From assembly GCA_004194705.1 (NCBI GenBank), contig SADC01001299.1:310001-374000 (forward strand): 64,000 nt of DNA. Direction: 5' to 3'. The notes beneath the pieces were generated by a model. The model worked only from the letters and a program-made list of their open reading frames with translations, ran no database searches and was not told the origin of the DNA. The DNA comes from Ditylenchus dipsaci (lineage: Eukaryota; Nematoda; Chromadorea; Rhabditida; Anguinidae). Shown one piece after another: positions 12,301 through 23,227 of the stretch (position 1 is the first letter of the stretch; each line of letters starts with the position of its first letter). Position numbers and translations under genes: made by a program.

Positions 12301-15300
12301 GAATGACTTACCGAGCCATTCTGATGGGCAGCACCATGCGCAAGAGGAAGCTATATGACGAGTTCCTCAGCAAAGTTCAAATACTTGGTAGGTTTCATTG
12401 GTTGAGCACTCAGATCAATAGGTTCAAATAGGTTACGTTAATGTTGGTTAACACAAAGGTGCGGAATGTAAAGTTTGCATTACAAAGCTGGCGAGCACGT
12501 TAAAGCACTAAAGCACTCAAAAAGTCCGCTATTAAGCATGTTAGTGAGAGTTAGACGAATATTTGAGTGGTAGAAGCACATTTTAAACAAAAAAAGTGTA
12601 AAAGTGGATTAGTACCGCTCCTATATACGACGACCATGTGTTCTTATTAGAGTTTCTTTTGAAATTTCCTCTCTCATAAAAACTTTATTCTTAATTTTCG
12701 GATAAATTTGTGAGCCATAGTGCTAAATATTAGAGTTGGCTCAAAAATTATATTTGTTTATATACCAGAGCCGCAATTTAGTTTTTTCTAGATATTTTTT
12801 CGCGACCGGAACCGGATTCCAAAAAAGGGTGAGTTTCCGGCAAACCATAATCACAATTCAGTAAATATGAACTTATTAACAGGTGTGTGCCTTACAATTA
12901 CCTTATATTATCCGAAAATAGCTGTGATCAATAGCGTTGATCAAAAACTGAAAATCAAGGTTTTCGTATTTTCATACCAGTTTTACATTTCAGTTTTTCA
13001 ACGTTCTGGTAGTGATATTTCTGTCTCGGACAATTTAGATGGAAAGCCAGGATAACGATCTATCTTTCATTTGATCGTCATTTATTTGATACACTAATAT
13101 TTAGAAGTTTTGGAATTTTACGTCAAAAATTTTTAAATACTTTGTGAACATTGAATAAAATCACCAAATGTCTTATAGACCATATTGGCTACAGTCGAAC
13201 TCCGATATAAGGCCACCCCGATATAAGGCCACCCCCGCTATAAGGCCACCTCGAGACCAATTTTTTGGCCAGCAAAGAAAGAAATTAGTCAAAGTTCACC
13301 CCGATATAAAGCCACCCCGATATAAGGCCACCTTCGGCCGGTCCCCAGGGGTGGCCTTATATCGGAGTTCGACTGTATATGTTTTTAGTCAAAATTTTAA
13401 AGACCCATAACTTTTTTTTAAGATCACACGAATAAGTGTAAATAAACAGGTTCGAATGCGGGTTTTTACGCGTCGAGCCATAATGTTTCACTCTCTGTTA
13501 CATGAGATGAGTTACACAATCTCATGGAATGCAGTAAATAATAATAAAAAATTAATTGTATTGCCTAATAGTGATGCGCACTCCGATTTGCGATATTTTT
13601 GAGTTCAGTCCATTTTTTAGCCAACTTTTCTAATCCGAAGCTTTATTTTTATAGCACATCTTTTTTACAACTTTTAACGCTTAACAACATGGTATTATTG
13701 GATTTTCGTATTTAAATATTTTATTTCTAGAAAACAGCCTCTCAAAAAAATATCGCAAAAAAGATTTTCATTTTTGGGCTTGCGATATTTTGCGATATTT
13801 TTTGAGAGGTTTTTTCGTAATAATTTTGATATAATTTCGACTGGATGTATACCAAAATGTAGCCCAATTAAAGTTAGCTGAGGAATGTGAAGTTTGTTTA
13901 ACCATACATTTTCATCATCATCGTCAAAATTGAACCGAAACATGACGTAAATTATTTTTTCGATTGTCGTTTCTGTCATGTTTCGGCTCAATTTGGACGA
14001 TGATGCTGAAAACGTATGGTTAAACAAACTTCACATTCCTCAGCTAACTTTAATTGGGCTACATTTTGGTATATAACATCCAGTCGAAATTATATCAAAA
14101 TTATTACGAAAAAAAACCTCTCAAAAAAAATATCGCAAGCCCAAAATGAAAATCTCTTTTGCGATATTTTTTTGAGAGGCTGTTTTTTAGAAATAAAATA
14201 TTTAAATACGAAAATCCAATAATACCATGTTGTTAAGCGTTAAAGTTGTAAAAAAGATGTGTTATAAAATAAAGCTCTGGCTTAGAAAAGTTGGCTAAAA
14301 ATGGACTGAACTCAAAAATATCGCAAATCGGAGTGCGCATCACTATTGCCTAACTATATGGCATTTTGGCTCCAAATGATCAAAGACAAAAAACTCAGAG
14401 ATTCGCTAAAATTCGAAATGAATCGTCCTTTCATGCATCCTTCAATTTTTGAACGTCTTGGCTGAATAATCCATAAATGTGTTGGTTCAGAACATGAATT
14501 GATACCTGTTTAATAACTATATACAGTCAAACCTCGTTATAGTGCGACCCCCAAAAGTTCGTTCCAGCCTCGGGTCCGACACTTTTTTTACCTCGATTTT
14601 TGAATATTTTTGTAAGTTCTGTTTTTACAGTCTGGTCCCAAATATCGTCAGGATTCCGATTTTGCCGATCGTTTTTCTAAAGCTTAAAATTTTTTTTAAA
14701 AAAAAGCAAAAACCTCGATATAGTGCGACCCTTTTTCAAAATGTGGTCGCACTATATCGAGGTTTTGCTTTTTTAGAAGAAAAATTTTAGTTTTCAGAAA
14801 AACGATCGGCAAAATCGGAATCCTGACGATATTTGGGAGCAGACTGTAAAAACAGAACTTACAAAAATCTTCAAAAATCGAGTTCAAAAAGTGTCGGACC
14901 CGAGGCTGGAACGAACTTTTGGGGGTCGCACTATAACGAGGTTTGACTGTAGTCGGTCACTTGAAAAAATAAAACGACATACAAATTCAGCCGACCTTGA
15001 CAAATGGGAGCGAGCCAATGTAGCTGATGCTCTGGAGCGATGCAATTTTGAACAAGGAACTCACATTGTGGAACAAGGTTCTCAAAAAGATCTCGAATCT
15101 TGGTTTAACAATTCTATTTTAGGCCAGCCAGGTGATGAGTTCTTCATAATTGTGGAGGGAGAGGCACAGGTGCTACAGAAACGAACAGATGATTCCCAGT
15201 TTGAAGTGGTGGGAAACCTTGGACCTTCTGACTACTTCGGTAAACCTTTTGAACTTTTTCTTTTAATTTTGAGAAATATTGATTTTTGCAGGAGAGATTG

Positions 15301-17649
15301 CTTTACTGCTAGACCGACCTCGTGCTGCAACAGGTAAAAAGTGTTTTTTACATATAATATCTGAAAGATTGTTTCAAAACCACAGGTCTTTTTCGGAACA
15401 TCAATACTTATTCGTACAGTCAAGTTTTCTGTAGAATGGAAAAAAACTGGAGATCATAAAATTCCACTTACCGTATTATCTGTATTGAATGTGCCAACCC
15501 GTTTATTTTTGAACTCTGCGAAAATTGGAAAATTTTGAAGTCAATCTCGAGGTTTTCCGGTGCTCCACCAAAAACTAATAAGAGGAATCGGTAGAGCATG
15601 TGGGATTTTAGGAAACGCAATAAACAGCTTTGCAAAATATTAACTCTGGGCTGAGATATAAGCCCCTAAAGTAAAGGGGGCATTAGAGAGAGTCCATTTA
15701 ATAGGGATACTGTATTAAGTTCCCATGGAGAGCTATTTTTTAACTCCTAAAAATCGGAAAATTTTGAGATTGATTTTGAGATTTTGGGTGCTCGACCAAA
15801 ATCTGAAATGTGGAAATAAGTAAACTCGTGCAAGCTAAGAAAAGGCATAAAACAGATTTGCGAAATGTTTGCTGTTTGCTGAAATATAGGGTCTGTAGGG
15901 TGGGAGTTTTTAGGAGGTTGGAGTAAATAAAGTAAATACGGTAATACGGCATATCTGATTTACGGATAATTTCGGTGGTCAATGCGAAGTCTCCTGCAGT
16001 TTCTGACGGGTTGTGAACTAATTTAATACATAAATTTATCTTGAAACCCATCATATCTGTTTTTTGAAATTTTTGTTTATCATTCACAAGTATAAATCCA
16101 CTTGTGGCATGACCTCCCCCGCGACACTGAAGCGACTATCAATGCCTATTTGCCAACTTCAGCTTGCCAACTGAAGGATTTATGAAGAATACGAAAAAGG
16201 CTCTGATGGGTTTTACAAATAACTTTTCAAACCAAAAATGTGATATCTGAAACCGATCAAGATTTAGACGCAATTTTATGAATAAAGGTATTTTTTAGTT
16301 GACGTTGGATTAGAGATTAGACAGAACCAAAATTATTTGACAGCTTGACAAACTCGTTTAATACCTACAAATAAAAATACTTTTCAACCCATTAGAAGCT
16401 GCAGTTTACTTCGGTCTGGTTGCCGAAATTATCCAACTAACTAAGCGAACATTCCGAAAATCTGTGTTTCGCATTTTCTTAGTTACTACGAGTTTACCTG
16501 ATTGCAACTTTCAGATTTTGGTCGAGCACACGAAAATCTCATAATCGAACACAAAAATTTTCCCATTTTTCAAGGGTTTAAAAATAACTCCCCCTCGGTA
16601 GTTAATGGACGAGATACGGTACATGGTGTCCCTTCACCGCAGTGCTCAGTTACGGAGGTTTGATCATGTTATATCGAAGGGAAAAATTTCTTTGCTGCTC
16701 CTGTGAAATCAGCATAAAAGACACAGCTGCACTAAAGTGAAAAAAAATATTCTCCAAATAATTCAAACCTAAAATTGAAAAAAGTAATAGAAACCAACTA
16801 ATAAATTTTTTACATATAAATTTTCATATTTGGCACCGGATACGGCTATAGTACACTATTAGGCCAGAGCCAAAAGTGAGCCCCCTGCCCCCCCCCCTGT
16901 GGTTTTCGGTCATTTTTCGCCTTGGTCACCCTATGGTTTTTGGTCATTTTTTTCGACTTAAACACCTTTGTTGGACCTAAAAAGATAGAATTTGAACATA
17001 GTTATGTTAACTGGGGAATACCGCAAGAAGAAACTCTGGTATGCATGCTTTTTATGCATTCAGAGTCACTTTCGAGTGATTTGTGTCTAAGGTATGTGGG
17101 TGCGCGCATCTCAACCCCAAGCAACCAAGCCACCTGCGCCCTCGAGGGGGAGTTAGAAATGCGGGCACAGACTTACCTTAGACATGATTCCGAGCAAGAC
17201 TCATGATCAAAATGCATAAAGAAGCTCTTTTTGCAAAGCTTTACTGGCTAAAACAGAGTAAAACATCAAAAAATTACCAAAAACCAATGGGGGGACCAAG
17301 ACAAAAATTTACCAAAAACCACAGGGGAAACCAAGGCAATCGAATTTTTTTTCGAAAAATGGACTTCCCACATTTTTTTCCTTTTCCATTGTTTAGAGGG
17401 CATATGAAATACTTAGATCCCAAAAAACTCACTTTTAGCTCTGGCCAAGTAGTGTACTCCTGCCCCGGATACATGTGCTGAGTGCTATTGAATCTTCGGT
17501 ATAATCTTCGTGATTTTAGTTGTGGCCAAAACTCCTCTGAAGTGTGCTAAACTTGACCGTGCTCGCTTTGAAAGAGTAATGGGTCCTTGCAAAGAGATAT
17601 TAAACGAGACGTTAGAAACTACGCCAGCTATGTGAAGTTGATGACATAA
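3344..17649 (+). CDS. kin-2: cAMP-dependent protein kinase type I regulatory subunit (KIN-2/PRKAR1-like), multi-exon
   Basis: Binds and inhibits the PKA catalytic subunit in the cytosol until cAMP releases it. Exons seen: 3344-3373, 3426-3570, 9675-9747, 10364-10398, 10616-10681, 10740-10788, 11382-11456, 12013-12111, 12170-12217, 12265-12387, 14991-15077, 15123-15239, 15292-15333, 17520-17649, nearly all with GT..AG ends and matching phases. The first two encode the dimerisation/docking domain ([10 protein letters not shown], then a stretch containing [11 protein letters not shown]). The 10364 exon holds the pseudosubstrate RRRLGVSAE, with glycine at the phospho-site as in type I subunits. 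Two cyclic-nucleotide pockets follow: [15 protein letters not shown] (12170 exon) and [14 protein letters not shown] (15239-15333). The end resembles the family's VKLMT with TAA at 17647. Odd: an extra T at 3540-3543, missing bases near 11420, 11437 and 12013, and a missing A near 17612 break the frame. I favour sequencing error over decay because conservation is otherwise excellent and splice sites are intact. The symbol is by similarity. Confidence 0.93.
3666..3719. mobile_element. 54-bp pogo-like mini-element with TA duplication
   Basis: Starts CAGTCAGAACTCGATATAGT, ends with the near reverse complement ACTATATCGAGTTTCGACTG, and is flanked by TA on both sides (3664-3665, 3720-3721). The CAGT...CTCGATATA end is typical of pogo/Tigger elements of the Tc1/mariner superfamily. 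The element is almost nothing but its two termini. Confidence 0.85.
4015..4451. mobile_element. Fold-back MITE (437 bp) in PKA intron
   Basis: Long nearly perfect inverted repeat: arms begin TAAGGCCTCAAACACAATG and end in its reverse complement. The central hairpin has AGTCAGGAGTCTTGGGCGG on one side. No open frame or clear target duplication was recognised, so the superfamily is unknown. Confidence 0.8.
5240..5345. mobile_element. hAT-type MITE with 8-bp target duplication
   Basis: Ends are CATAGGCGTACCCAGG and its reverse complement CTGGGTACGCCTATG. The flanks GTCACAAT (5232-5239 and 5346-5353) form a perfect 8-bp duplication, the hallmark of hAT-class insertion. A run of 14 G sits inside. 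A related copy lies at 52749-52962. Confidence 0.85.
5354..7490. other. Intron of the PKA gene; no gene recognised
   Basis: Between the canonical second exon and the alternative first exon. From about 5600 to 6300 the sequence is less AT-rich, with purine/pyrimidine-rich runs, but I see no conserved protein in it. A pogo-like end (GTTCGTTAAATCGAGAG then TTGACTG) occurs at 6505-6533 with a degraded partner near 6453. It could hold the promoter of the alternative first exon at 7491. Confidence 0.5.
7491..7643 (+). CDS. Alternative first exon of the PKA regulatory gene, N-myristoylation-type start
   Basis: An open 51-codon exon starts with ATG at 7491 ([11 protein letters not shown]...) and ends at a GT donor at 7644 in phase 0. 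That is the same phase as the canonical docking-domain exon (ends 3570) and fits the shared exon at 9675. The first residues, MG followed by small or polar residues and a basic patch, fit the N-myristoyltransferase consensus as known from the family of such substrates. The rest is rich in Ala, Thr and Ser with a Lys/Glu-rich end. A transcript using this exon would lack the dimerisation/docking domain but keep the pseudosubstrate and both cAMP pockets. The use of this exon is inferred from phase and position only; no transcript is seen. Confidence 0.6.
8435..8588. mobile_element. CCGTA-family MITE (154 bp)
   Basis: Termini CCGTATTCTCTCTAATAAATCC and the near reverse complement ending in ATTAGAGAAAATACGG. 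The same terminal motif bounds the elements at 15471, 31495, 41875 and 50223, several of them with TA duplications, so this is a dispersed Tc1/mariner-like MITE family. It lies in the intron between the alternative first exon and the shared exon at 9675. Confidence 0.75.
13192..13375. mobile_element. pogo-like MITE with internal tandem repeats
   Basis: Begins CAGTCGAACTCCGATATAAG and ends in the reverse complement, with TA at 13190-13191 and 13376-13377. Inside, the subterminal unit CCCGATATAAGGCCACC is repeated several times. A related fragment is at about 11192-11250. It lies in the intron between exons 12265-12387 and 14991-15077. Confidence 0.85.
13568..14346. mobile_element. Large fold-back element (about 780 bp) in PKA intron
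   Basis: Two arms of roughly 370 bp are near-perfect reverse complements. The outer ends are AATAGTGATGCGCACTCCG and CGGAGTGCGCATCACTATT, and the centre is near 13955. The arms contain repeated GCGATATTTTTTTGAGAGG motifs. No transposase is present. A transcript through this intron would form a very long double-stranded hairpin. Confidence 0.85.
14524..14949. mobile_element. pogo-like MITE (426 bp) with TA duplication
   Basis: Termini CAGTCAAACCTCGTTATAGT and reverse complement, flanked by TA (14522-14523, 14950-14951). The arms are long inverted repeats, and a second smaller terminus pair (AACCTCGATATAGTGCGACC) forms the centre, as if one element had inserted in or recombined with a sister. 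It ends only 41 bp before the exon at 14991. Confidence 0.88.
15471..15951. mobile_element. CCGTA-family MITE, apparently a dimer
   Basis: Starts CCGTATTATCTG after TA and ends AAATACGG before TA (15952-15953). The body appears twice (near 15530-15700 and 15745-15930), each with the family motif GGTGCTC(C/G)ACCAAAA, so two units seem joined. It lies in the last intron of the PKA gene. Confidence 0.65.
16851..17458. mobile_element. Palindromic element holding an R-hairpin unit
   Basis: Outer ends are inverted copies: AGTACACTA followed by GGCCAGAGC at the left and GCTCTGGCC then TAGTGTACT at the right. A repeat unit of the R family (see 61660-61935) sits inside at about 17033-17215. C runs flank the left arm. 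It is in the last PKA intron, 61 bp before the final exon. Confidence 0.7.
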
Positions 17650-18135
17650 ACCTCATCATCCACTGTTCAATGTCATTGTTTCTATCTTTTCTGTTTATTT
17701 TGTCTCTCAGATCATCGCAGTATTGTGCAAATCGCATGTGCGAGTCTAATTGGAAAGCAGTTTACTCTAAAACAATTTCCACGTACACATACATAAATTA
17801 GGGCGCAAAGTTTATTGTTTGCTGTTTTTTGTATAATATTTTTACAGAATTGTTTGATTTGTAAAAGTTTTTTTCTGATAGAATTAGGGTGTTCAGGCTA
17901 TTAAAAATCTGTTTCTAGTCAAATGGCGAATCCTGCTGAATAACCGTGACTATTTGTAGACAAGCCTCGCTGGCCTGGTCTTAAAGTTCTAACAAAGATC
18001 AGCGGAATTTTTAAAAATTTATGATCGCAGTTTAGTAAGACCCATCTGAAAAATTCAACAATATATTTTATATACGAATTTGGTATCGCTATTGCGTCTC
18101 ATTTTGTTCAGCCGTGCATCCCTCACACAATTATT

Positions 18136-18437
18136 TTTTAAAGGACCATAGCTGTCGCCGACTGTGAAAATTTTACACGTTTGAATTCGCGCGGGACTCC
18201 ACAATTATTGCGAAAATATTCAGGAATATTTTTTAGTAAACTAGTAATAAATCATCAAAAAGGCATACTAGGCTTGGGAATTGAACTCACTGCCAATTTG
18301 TAATTTTTAAATGTAATTTGTGTCAATGAAGCTTAAACCACTTTAACTTGAAAAGCAACAACAAATAAAAAAACTGTCCCGCGCGCATTCAAACGTGTGA
18401 AATTCTCGTTGTCGGCGACGGCTATGTTCCTTTAAAA
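18136..18437. mobile_element. Inverted-repeat element with tRNA-like core
   Basis: Arms: TTTAAAGGACCATAGCTGTC and its inverted partner GGCTATGTTCCTTTAAA, plus GCGCGGGAC blocks on each side. On the minus strand between the arms lies GAGTTCAATTCCC, which fits a tRNA T-loop/B box, preceded by a degraded A-box-like AAAGTGGTTTAAGC. A related terminus with its own tRNA-like piece is at about 30290-30480. Confidence 0.6.
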
Positions 18438-19686
18438 ACACCAAAAACTAAATGCAACAAGATTTAAAAATATGGGCTGATTAAATTCTGCTCTAAATTT
18501 TTTAGCTTTTGGTAGATTTCCCGACTCGGATTTTGTCCGCAGCAGCAACTCGTCTCTCTTTTAGCTTGATCAGTCTGAAACCCAATGGAAAACTGTTTTC
18601 GTATTTTGAGCGTTACAAATAATTATTTTTGAAAATTTTTATCTTCCCACTCTTTGAGATGTGCTGTCTAATTTGCTTTGCTGTATTTATTCTTGAAAAA
18701 TGTGTCCCTCTTGTAGTAGTCGTTGCGGTACTTGTTCGGTTGGTGCCCCTTCAAAAATCTGACTTTTTATCAATTGTAATGCGCCCTTTTTGGACTTTTT
18801 AGGCTAAGGCTTAGGGTAAGCCAGCGTGTAATAGCCGGGACTAAGAAGTGTCTTACGCACTTTTCCAGGGTCTGGAACTAACATTTATTGCTAATAAAAA
18901 ATATAGGGCCCCCACCCGTACAAGTTCCGTCAATGCACGTATATTAATTGCAACTGCTAATATTCTAAGCAAAATGTTATATTTGTAATGAGCAATGTAT
19001 GAGAAGAACATAGAATTTTGTTTGAAGGAAAAAAGACTTTTCGTGGAATATATCTTGCCGTTTGGTGTTACCTAATCCATGTTGCTGTTTTTCGTAAATA
19101 CTGTCTTTTTGTGGTCAAACAAATATTGCTTGGAAGGAAAATATTTGATTCAAATAAAACAGTTTCATGTGGTTGATTTTGAAAAACAAATACAAACACA
19201 ATATAAGCAGTAAAACCCATTGATGCGCACTGGTACCAAATTGGTACCAAAAATTGCCTTGGTCCCCCCTGTTTTTTATTTTCAAACTTTTTCAAAAAAA
19301 AATTTTGCTTGAAAACATTGTTCTGAGCTTATTTTCATGTGGTTTCCAAATGTTTAGTTTTGATTACCACATTCAATGTCAAAGGTACGAACTGAGACTG
19401 AATTCGCTGAATTGTGATCCGAAAAATAAAAATAATAAATTTGTGACCAAAATTCACAGAGATAACAAGGACATGTCAAGTTTATAACTTATTCTTGTAA
19501 ATTGCAATTTTTCGAGCTAAAACGAACTTTTCCTGCAAAACTTTTTTATATTATTTTAAAGTTTATTAAATTTACTGCAAACTTATGAAAAAATGATGAG
19601 TTACTTGCAAATTGAAATTTGAGAAATGCTATCCTAAGTTTGAAGAAAAACAAAACTTTGTATTTTTGAGAATCATTTGTTGGGTG

Positions 19687-20778
19687 TGTAGAATCTGGAT
19701 GCTGCTTAGACATCCAGAAATTACAAAATTAGAGTCAAGGTGTAGGATGGAATTTTGAAGTTTTTTTGTGTGTAGATTTTAGAATATACAGAAGGGTTTT
19801 TGTAGAATTTAGCTGGTTAGTTTACTTATCATAGAAATGTCAGTCTTTTATTACAAAATAATTATTTAATAGCTCTGGCCAGAGCAAAAGCATTTACTAG
19901 AAGAAAGGCAAGACTGATTTCAGCTTTAGCTGAAATCAAAGAGAAAAGAAAGGGGGAGGGTATAAACTACAAAAAGAGGGCTTCGGCAGACTATCAATCG
20001 AAACAAGACTTGAAAGAACATTTTTTGTGTATTGGGGAAAAAAGTTGAGAAAATATCAAAAATCGACAAACAAAATACTAGCAAAATTCCACTATATTAA
20101 AAAGTTATTTTTTGCTTTTTTGTACTTTTGGGCATTCTTCTTTGCGTCGAGAAGACACAACACTCCGCATCCAGAGGGAGCGGACGACCTTCGCTTTATT
20201 GGCCCTTCTCTCCCAAATCGCAGTTGACAGTTGATCATTCCTCAGATCTGGCTGGCAGTCCAACATAGCAAGCCCGGTGAAAAGAAAAGGACAGACTTTT
20301 TTTTGGAACTGGTGTGCTTCTGGATTTGAGGGCTTTAGAAATGCCTCAGGGTGTGAGGGCTTTTGTTGCTTTCTGAACACTGCTTAGTGTATCATACTAG
20401 CGGTTTTCGCTGCTCTAGTTGACTACGGCTACCAATTTTGAAGAAGTCTGTATTTTCCCACGAAGAGAGAGAGAAGCTCGGAAGTCAAAGTGGCTCGACT
20501 AGAAGGTTCAGTGAGAGGTTGTAAAAGTTGGCTGTTGGGATAGGACCCAAAAGGTTGAAGTTTTTTTAGAAGACTTGAGTAAGGACCCAGAAAAATGTTC
20601 TAAAATCCCAATACACACTTAGACCGGACTTTACAGGCCGGAGCCCTATGTCTGGCTAAATATGACCAGGAAAAAAGAACAAGAAACTTACGGTAGCCTA
20701 GCCCACCCGGGAGCGCCACTTGTAAAATCTGCATGCTGCTTAGACATCCAGAAATTACAAAATTAGAGTCGAGGTGCG
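19687..20778 (-). mobile_element. Truncated LTR retrotransposon remnant
   Basis: Read on the minus strand, a 55-bp block ending in TTTTACA (20721) is followed two bases later by TGGCGCTCCCGGGTGGGC (20701-20718), which has the shape of a tRNA primer-binding site. The same 55-bp block recurs at 19687-19745 ending in TCTACA, as expected for the matching end of a 3' LTR; an AATAAA signal lies between. The internal region is only about 0.45 kb, with no polymerase. Only the last 55 bp of the 5' LTR are present. The LTR start (about 20260, TGTTGGAC) is a guess. Confidence 0.45.
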
Positions 20779-22104
20779 AAAATAGGCACCGTTATTTTAA
20801 AAGTCATATTTGAAAATTGTTTCACAAGTTTGGTTTTAGAAGTATTTGAAAAATGAGTAATTTATGGATACTAAAAACTTTCTGACTTTGTGGAAACTTT
20901 TGCATTTTTCTAAAAAATAGTGAAAGGTATGTAAATTTTATGTATGTAAAATAGTATTTTGTGAAAGATAAGAGAAGCTACAAAAAATTATATGCTGTCA
21001 ACTGTGTCCCAGTAACTGAAATCGAGTAGGACCCCAAACCAGTTTAAAAATTTTTTTTTGGAAAATTCGGTCAAAAATGGGTTAAGAACAGTACCCAACC
21101 TCACCATTAAAATTATGTGAAAAAGACTGATATTATACTACTGACTAACATTAGCCTTGCAATTTTTATAAAACCATCTAAGAAACATATTGAGCAGTGC
21201 TCTCAATATATTTTTCCATTAAAAAAAATTAACTCAAGGCTGAAATAAAAGAGAAGGTACTAGAGGCCAGAACAAAAAGATTTCAAAGCTAGAACTAACA
21301 AGAGCTAAAATCTTTAAGCCGGCGCAATAGCCAATTATATCCAGAATTAGCATCGCTGGTGGTTCTAGTAGTTGCACTATTAATTTATGTGATCGGCTGT
21401 ATAAAAAATAAAATTTTGGAAAAGCAGTCATCGTAATTTGGTAACGAAAATAATATGCAAGCTCCCCTAATTCGTCACCGGCAGTTAGAGGAAATACGGT
21501 ATATGGCTCAAGGGGTGACTTATTATAAGAAAAATGACTAGACTTTTCCTACAACAAAAAATTATTTAAATTTCTTTGAAAATTTTTCGGTTGTCTCACG
21601 ACAAGGAAACCATTGACATTCGCTTGGTCAATCTTACTCACGCTAATCCCTGTGCTTAAGTTCGTGGACGTGTGGGTCAATAAGTAAAGTTCAACTTGTT
21701 AACCTCACATTTCCTTAAGTCTTTGCGCATCTCCGCTCCTTGTAGTCCTGCCCCTCCCCTAATCCAAAGAAGGGAGACAAGAAAAGTAAGAGTAACTTGT
21801 GTTTCCCTCAATACTTTCCTCGGTAGATTACACTCCAATGTTTTGCGTTTTTAAATTGTCTTAGCCACAAAATGAGCCAAAAATATTTGTCAAATCTCAT
21901 GAGCTTTCCAACCAAATCAACCATTAAATTATTCCCTTCTTTTCTTATTTTTCTTGTGTTTGGAGGTGATTTCACATTTTTGAGCCATAAAATTGCGAAA
22001 ATTTTCAGCTGAGTATAGTGCACAACAAATGCCCTCCATCAGGTGTTATTCCTGGTAAATTTGTAATTTCTAACTGCGATTTTTTTAATTTTTATTTGTT
22101 TTAG

Positions 22105-23227
22105 CACTACATTGAATGCAGACCGTTTGCTGAGCGATGTGCAGGACTTGAACTGGAAAAGGTGGCTGGAAAACGTGAGATACGTGTCTCGAACTGAGCA
22201 ATGCAATGACTACTTTGAGGTATTGTCTTTCCACAATATTTTAGCCTCAAGTTTTTGAGATTCATATATGCTTTTAAAAAAATTGGTGTGCACCCTCTAG
22301 GTTGCCACAGAGTGCTTTTTTGACATTTTGGAACTGCAGTCCAGTCTATCTGGAACAATTATCCCAAATAGCGACCATTCTATAAATAAAGATTACTCGT
22401 GACCAATTTTGTCGGTCTGATATAAATATATTCTATGAAACGATCACTCTATATAAAAATCCCTTCTCTATGACGATAACCTAGGGTCGGTCCAGAGTGT
22501 GATCGTTTTAGAAAGACTCAACTGTATAAAATTAAGTAAGGTCTGTATGCCCCATTACCTCTGATGAGCGCCCCTTTCACTTTTAGGGTTTGTATCTCAA
22601 AGCAGAGCGCAAAAATCTCAAGACTTACCTATAATTTTCTCGATTTATAAAGGTTGGAAAGCGAGCACTCATTAGAAAAAATACAGTAACCTAAAAGAAT
22701 CAAAAAATTTAGCCGATAGACGCTCTCCGAAGTGGAGTCAGAAGTCAGGAATGTGAAGATGGTGTCTGTCTCAAGATGTGGTTCAGAGAAGCTCAAGGTA
22801 ACCTGGCGAAACAGACAATTATTGACACAAAATCAAAATCTTTATTGAATTTAAGGATCCGCTCAGGTGTGGCGCAGTTGTATTCCCAACTCTCAGAACA
22901 AGATCAGGCCGGATTGCACTAGAATATTGAGCAGTCAAGGTAGTGGGTGTTTGCTAATTAGGTCGGGAAAAGGTTAAAAGGCCTTGAAAGTAGTGCATGA
23001 AATACTTTCTTAGTTCCTATTCACATCCCAATTATTACACCCAATTAGAGCCTCTTTTATTGGCAACAATCACATGGACTTGTTTTGCAGGTGAAATGGA
23101 AGTATGCACTTGTGATGGTAATCTTTGCAATGCCTCAACAAACAAATATTTTGAGCTTTTCAATGTGTGGTTTGCATTAACTATTGTTTTTTTTACTAGA
23201 AAAGTTCATTGTGAAATATTTTGGTAA
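22105..23227 (+). CDS. Ly6/uPAR-type three-finger domain gene, partial
   Basis: Four exons are supported: 22105-22219 (ends TEQCNDYFE), 22713-22797 (QECEDGVCLKMW), 22867-22939 (VWRSCIPNSQ...IRPDCTR), 23091-23227 (CTCDGNLCN, then a hydrophobic tail and TAA). The spacing of cysteines and the terminal CxCxxxLCN are typical of Ly6/uPAR proteins, mostly GPI-anchored or secreted; the hydrophobic C-terminal stretch suits a GPI signal. Odd: the CxxC pair expected before the first exon's CNDYF is not seen (RYVS instead), and the junction 22797/22867 is out of frame unless two bases (a GT) are missing. It could be a real gene with sequence errors or a young pseudogene. A partial second copy lies at 35549-35904. 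Confidence 0.65.

Larger units (their letters stand above)
17650..22104. other. Intergenic, repeat-rich stretch
   Basis: No host exon can be supported between the PKA stop codon and the Ly6-like exon at 22105. It contains the inverted-repeat element at 18136-18437 and an LTR remnant at 19687-20778. Missing 5' exons of the Ly6-like gene, including a signal peptide, should be in here but were not recognised. Confidence 0.5.
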
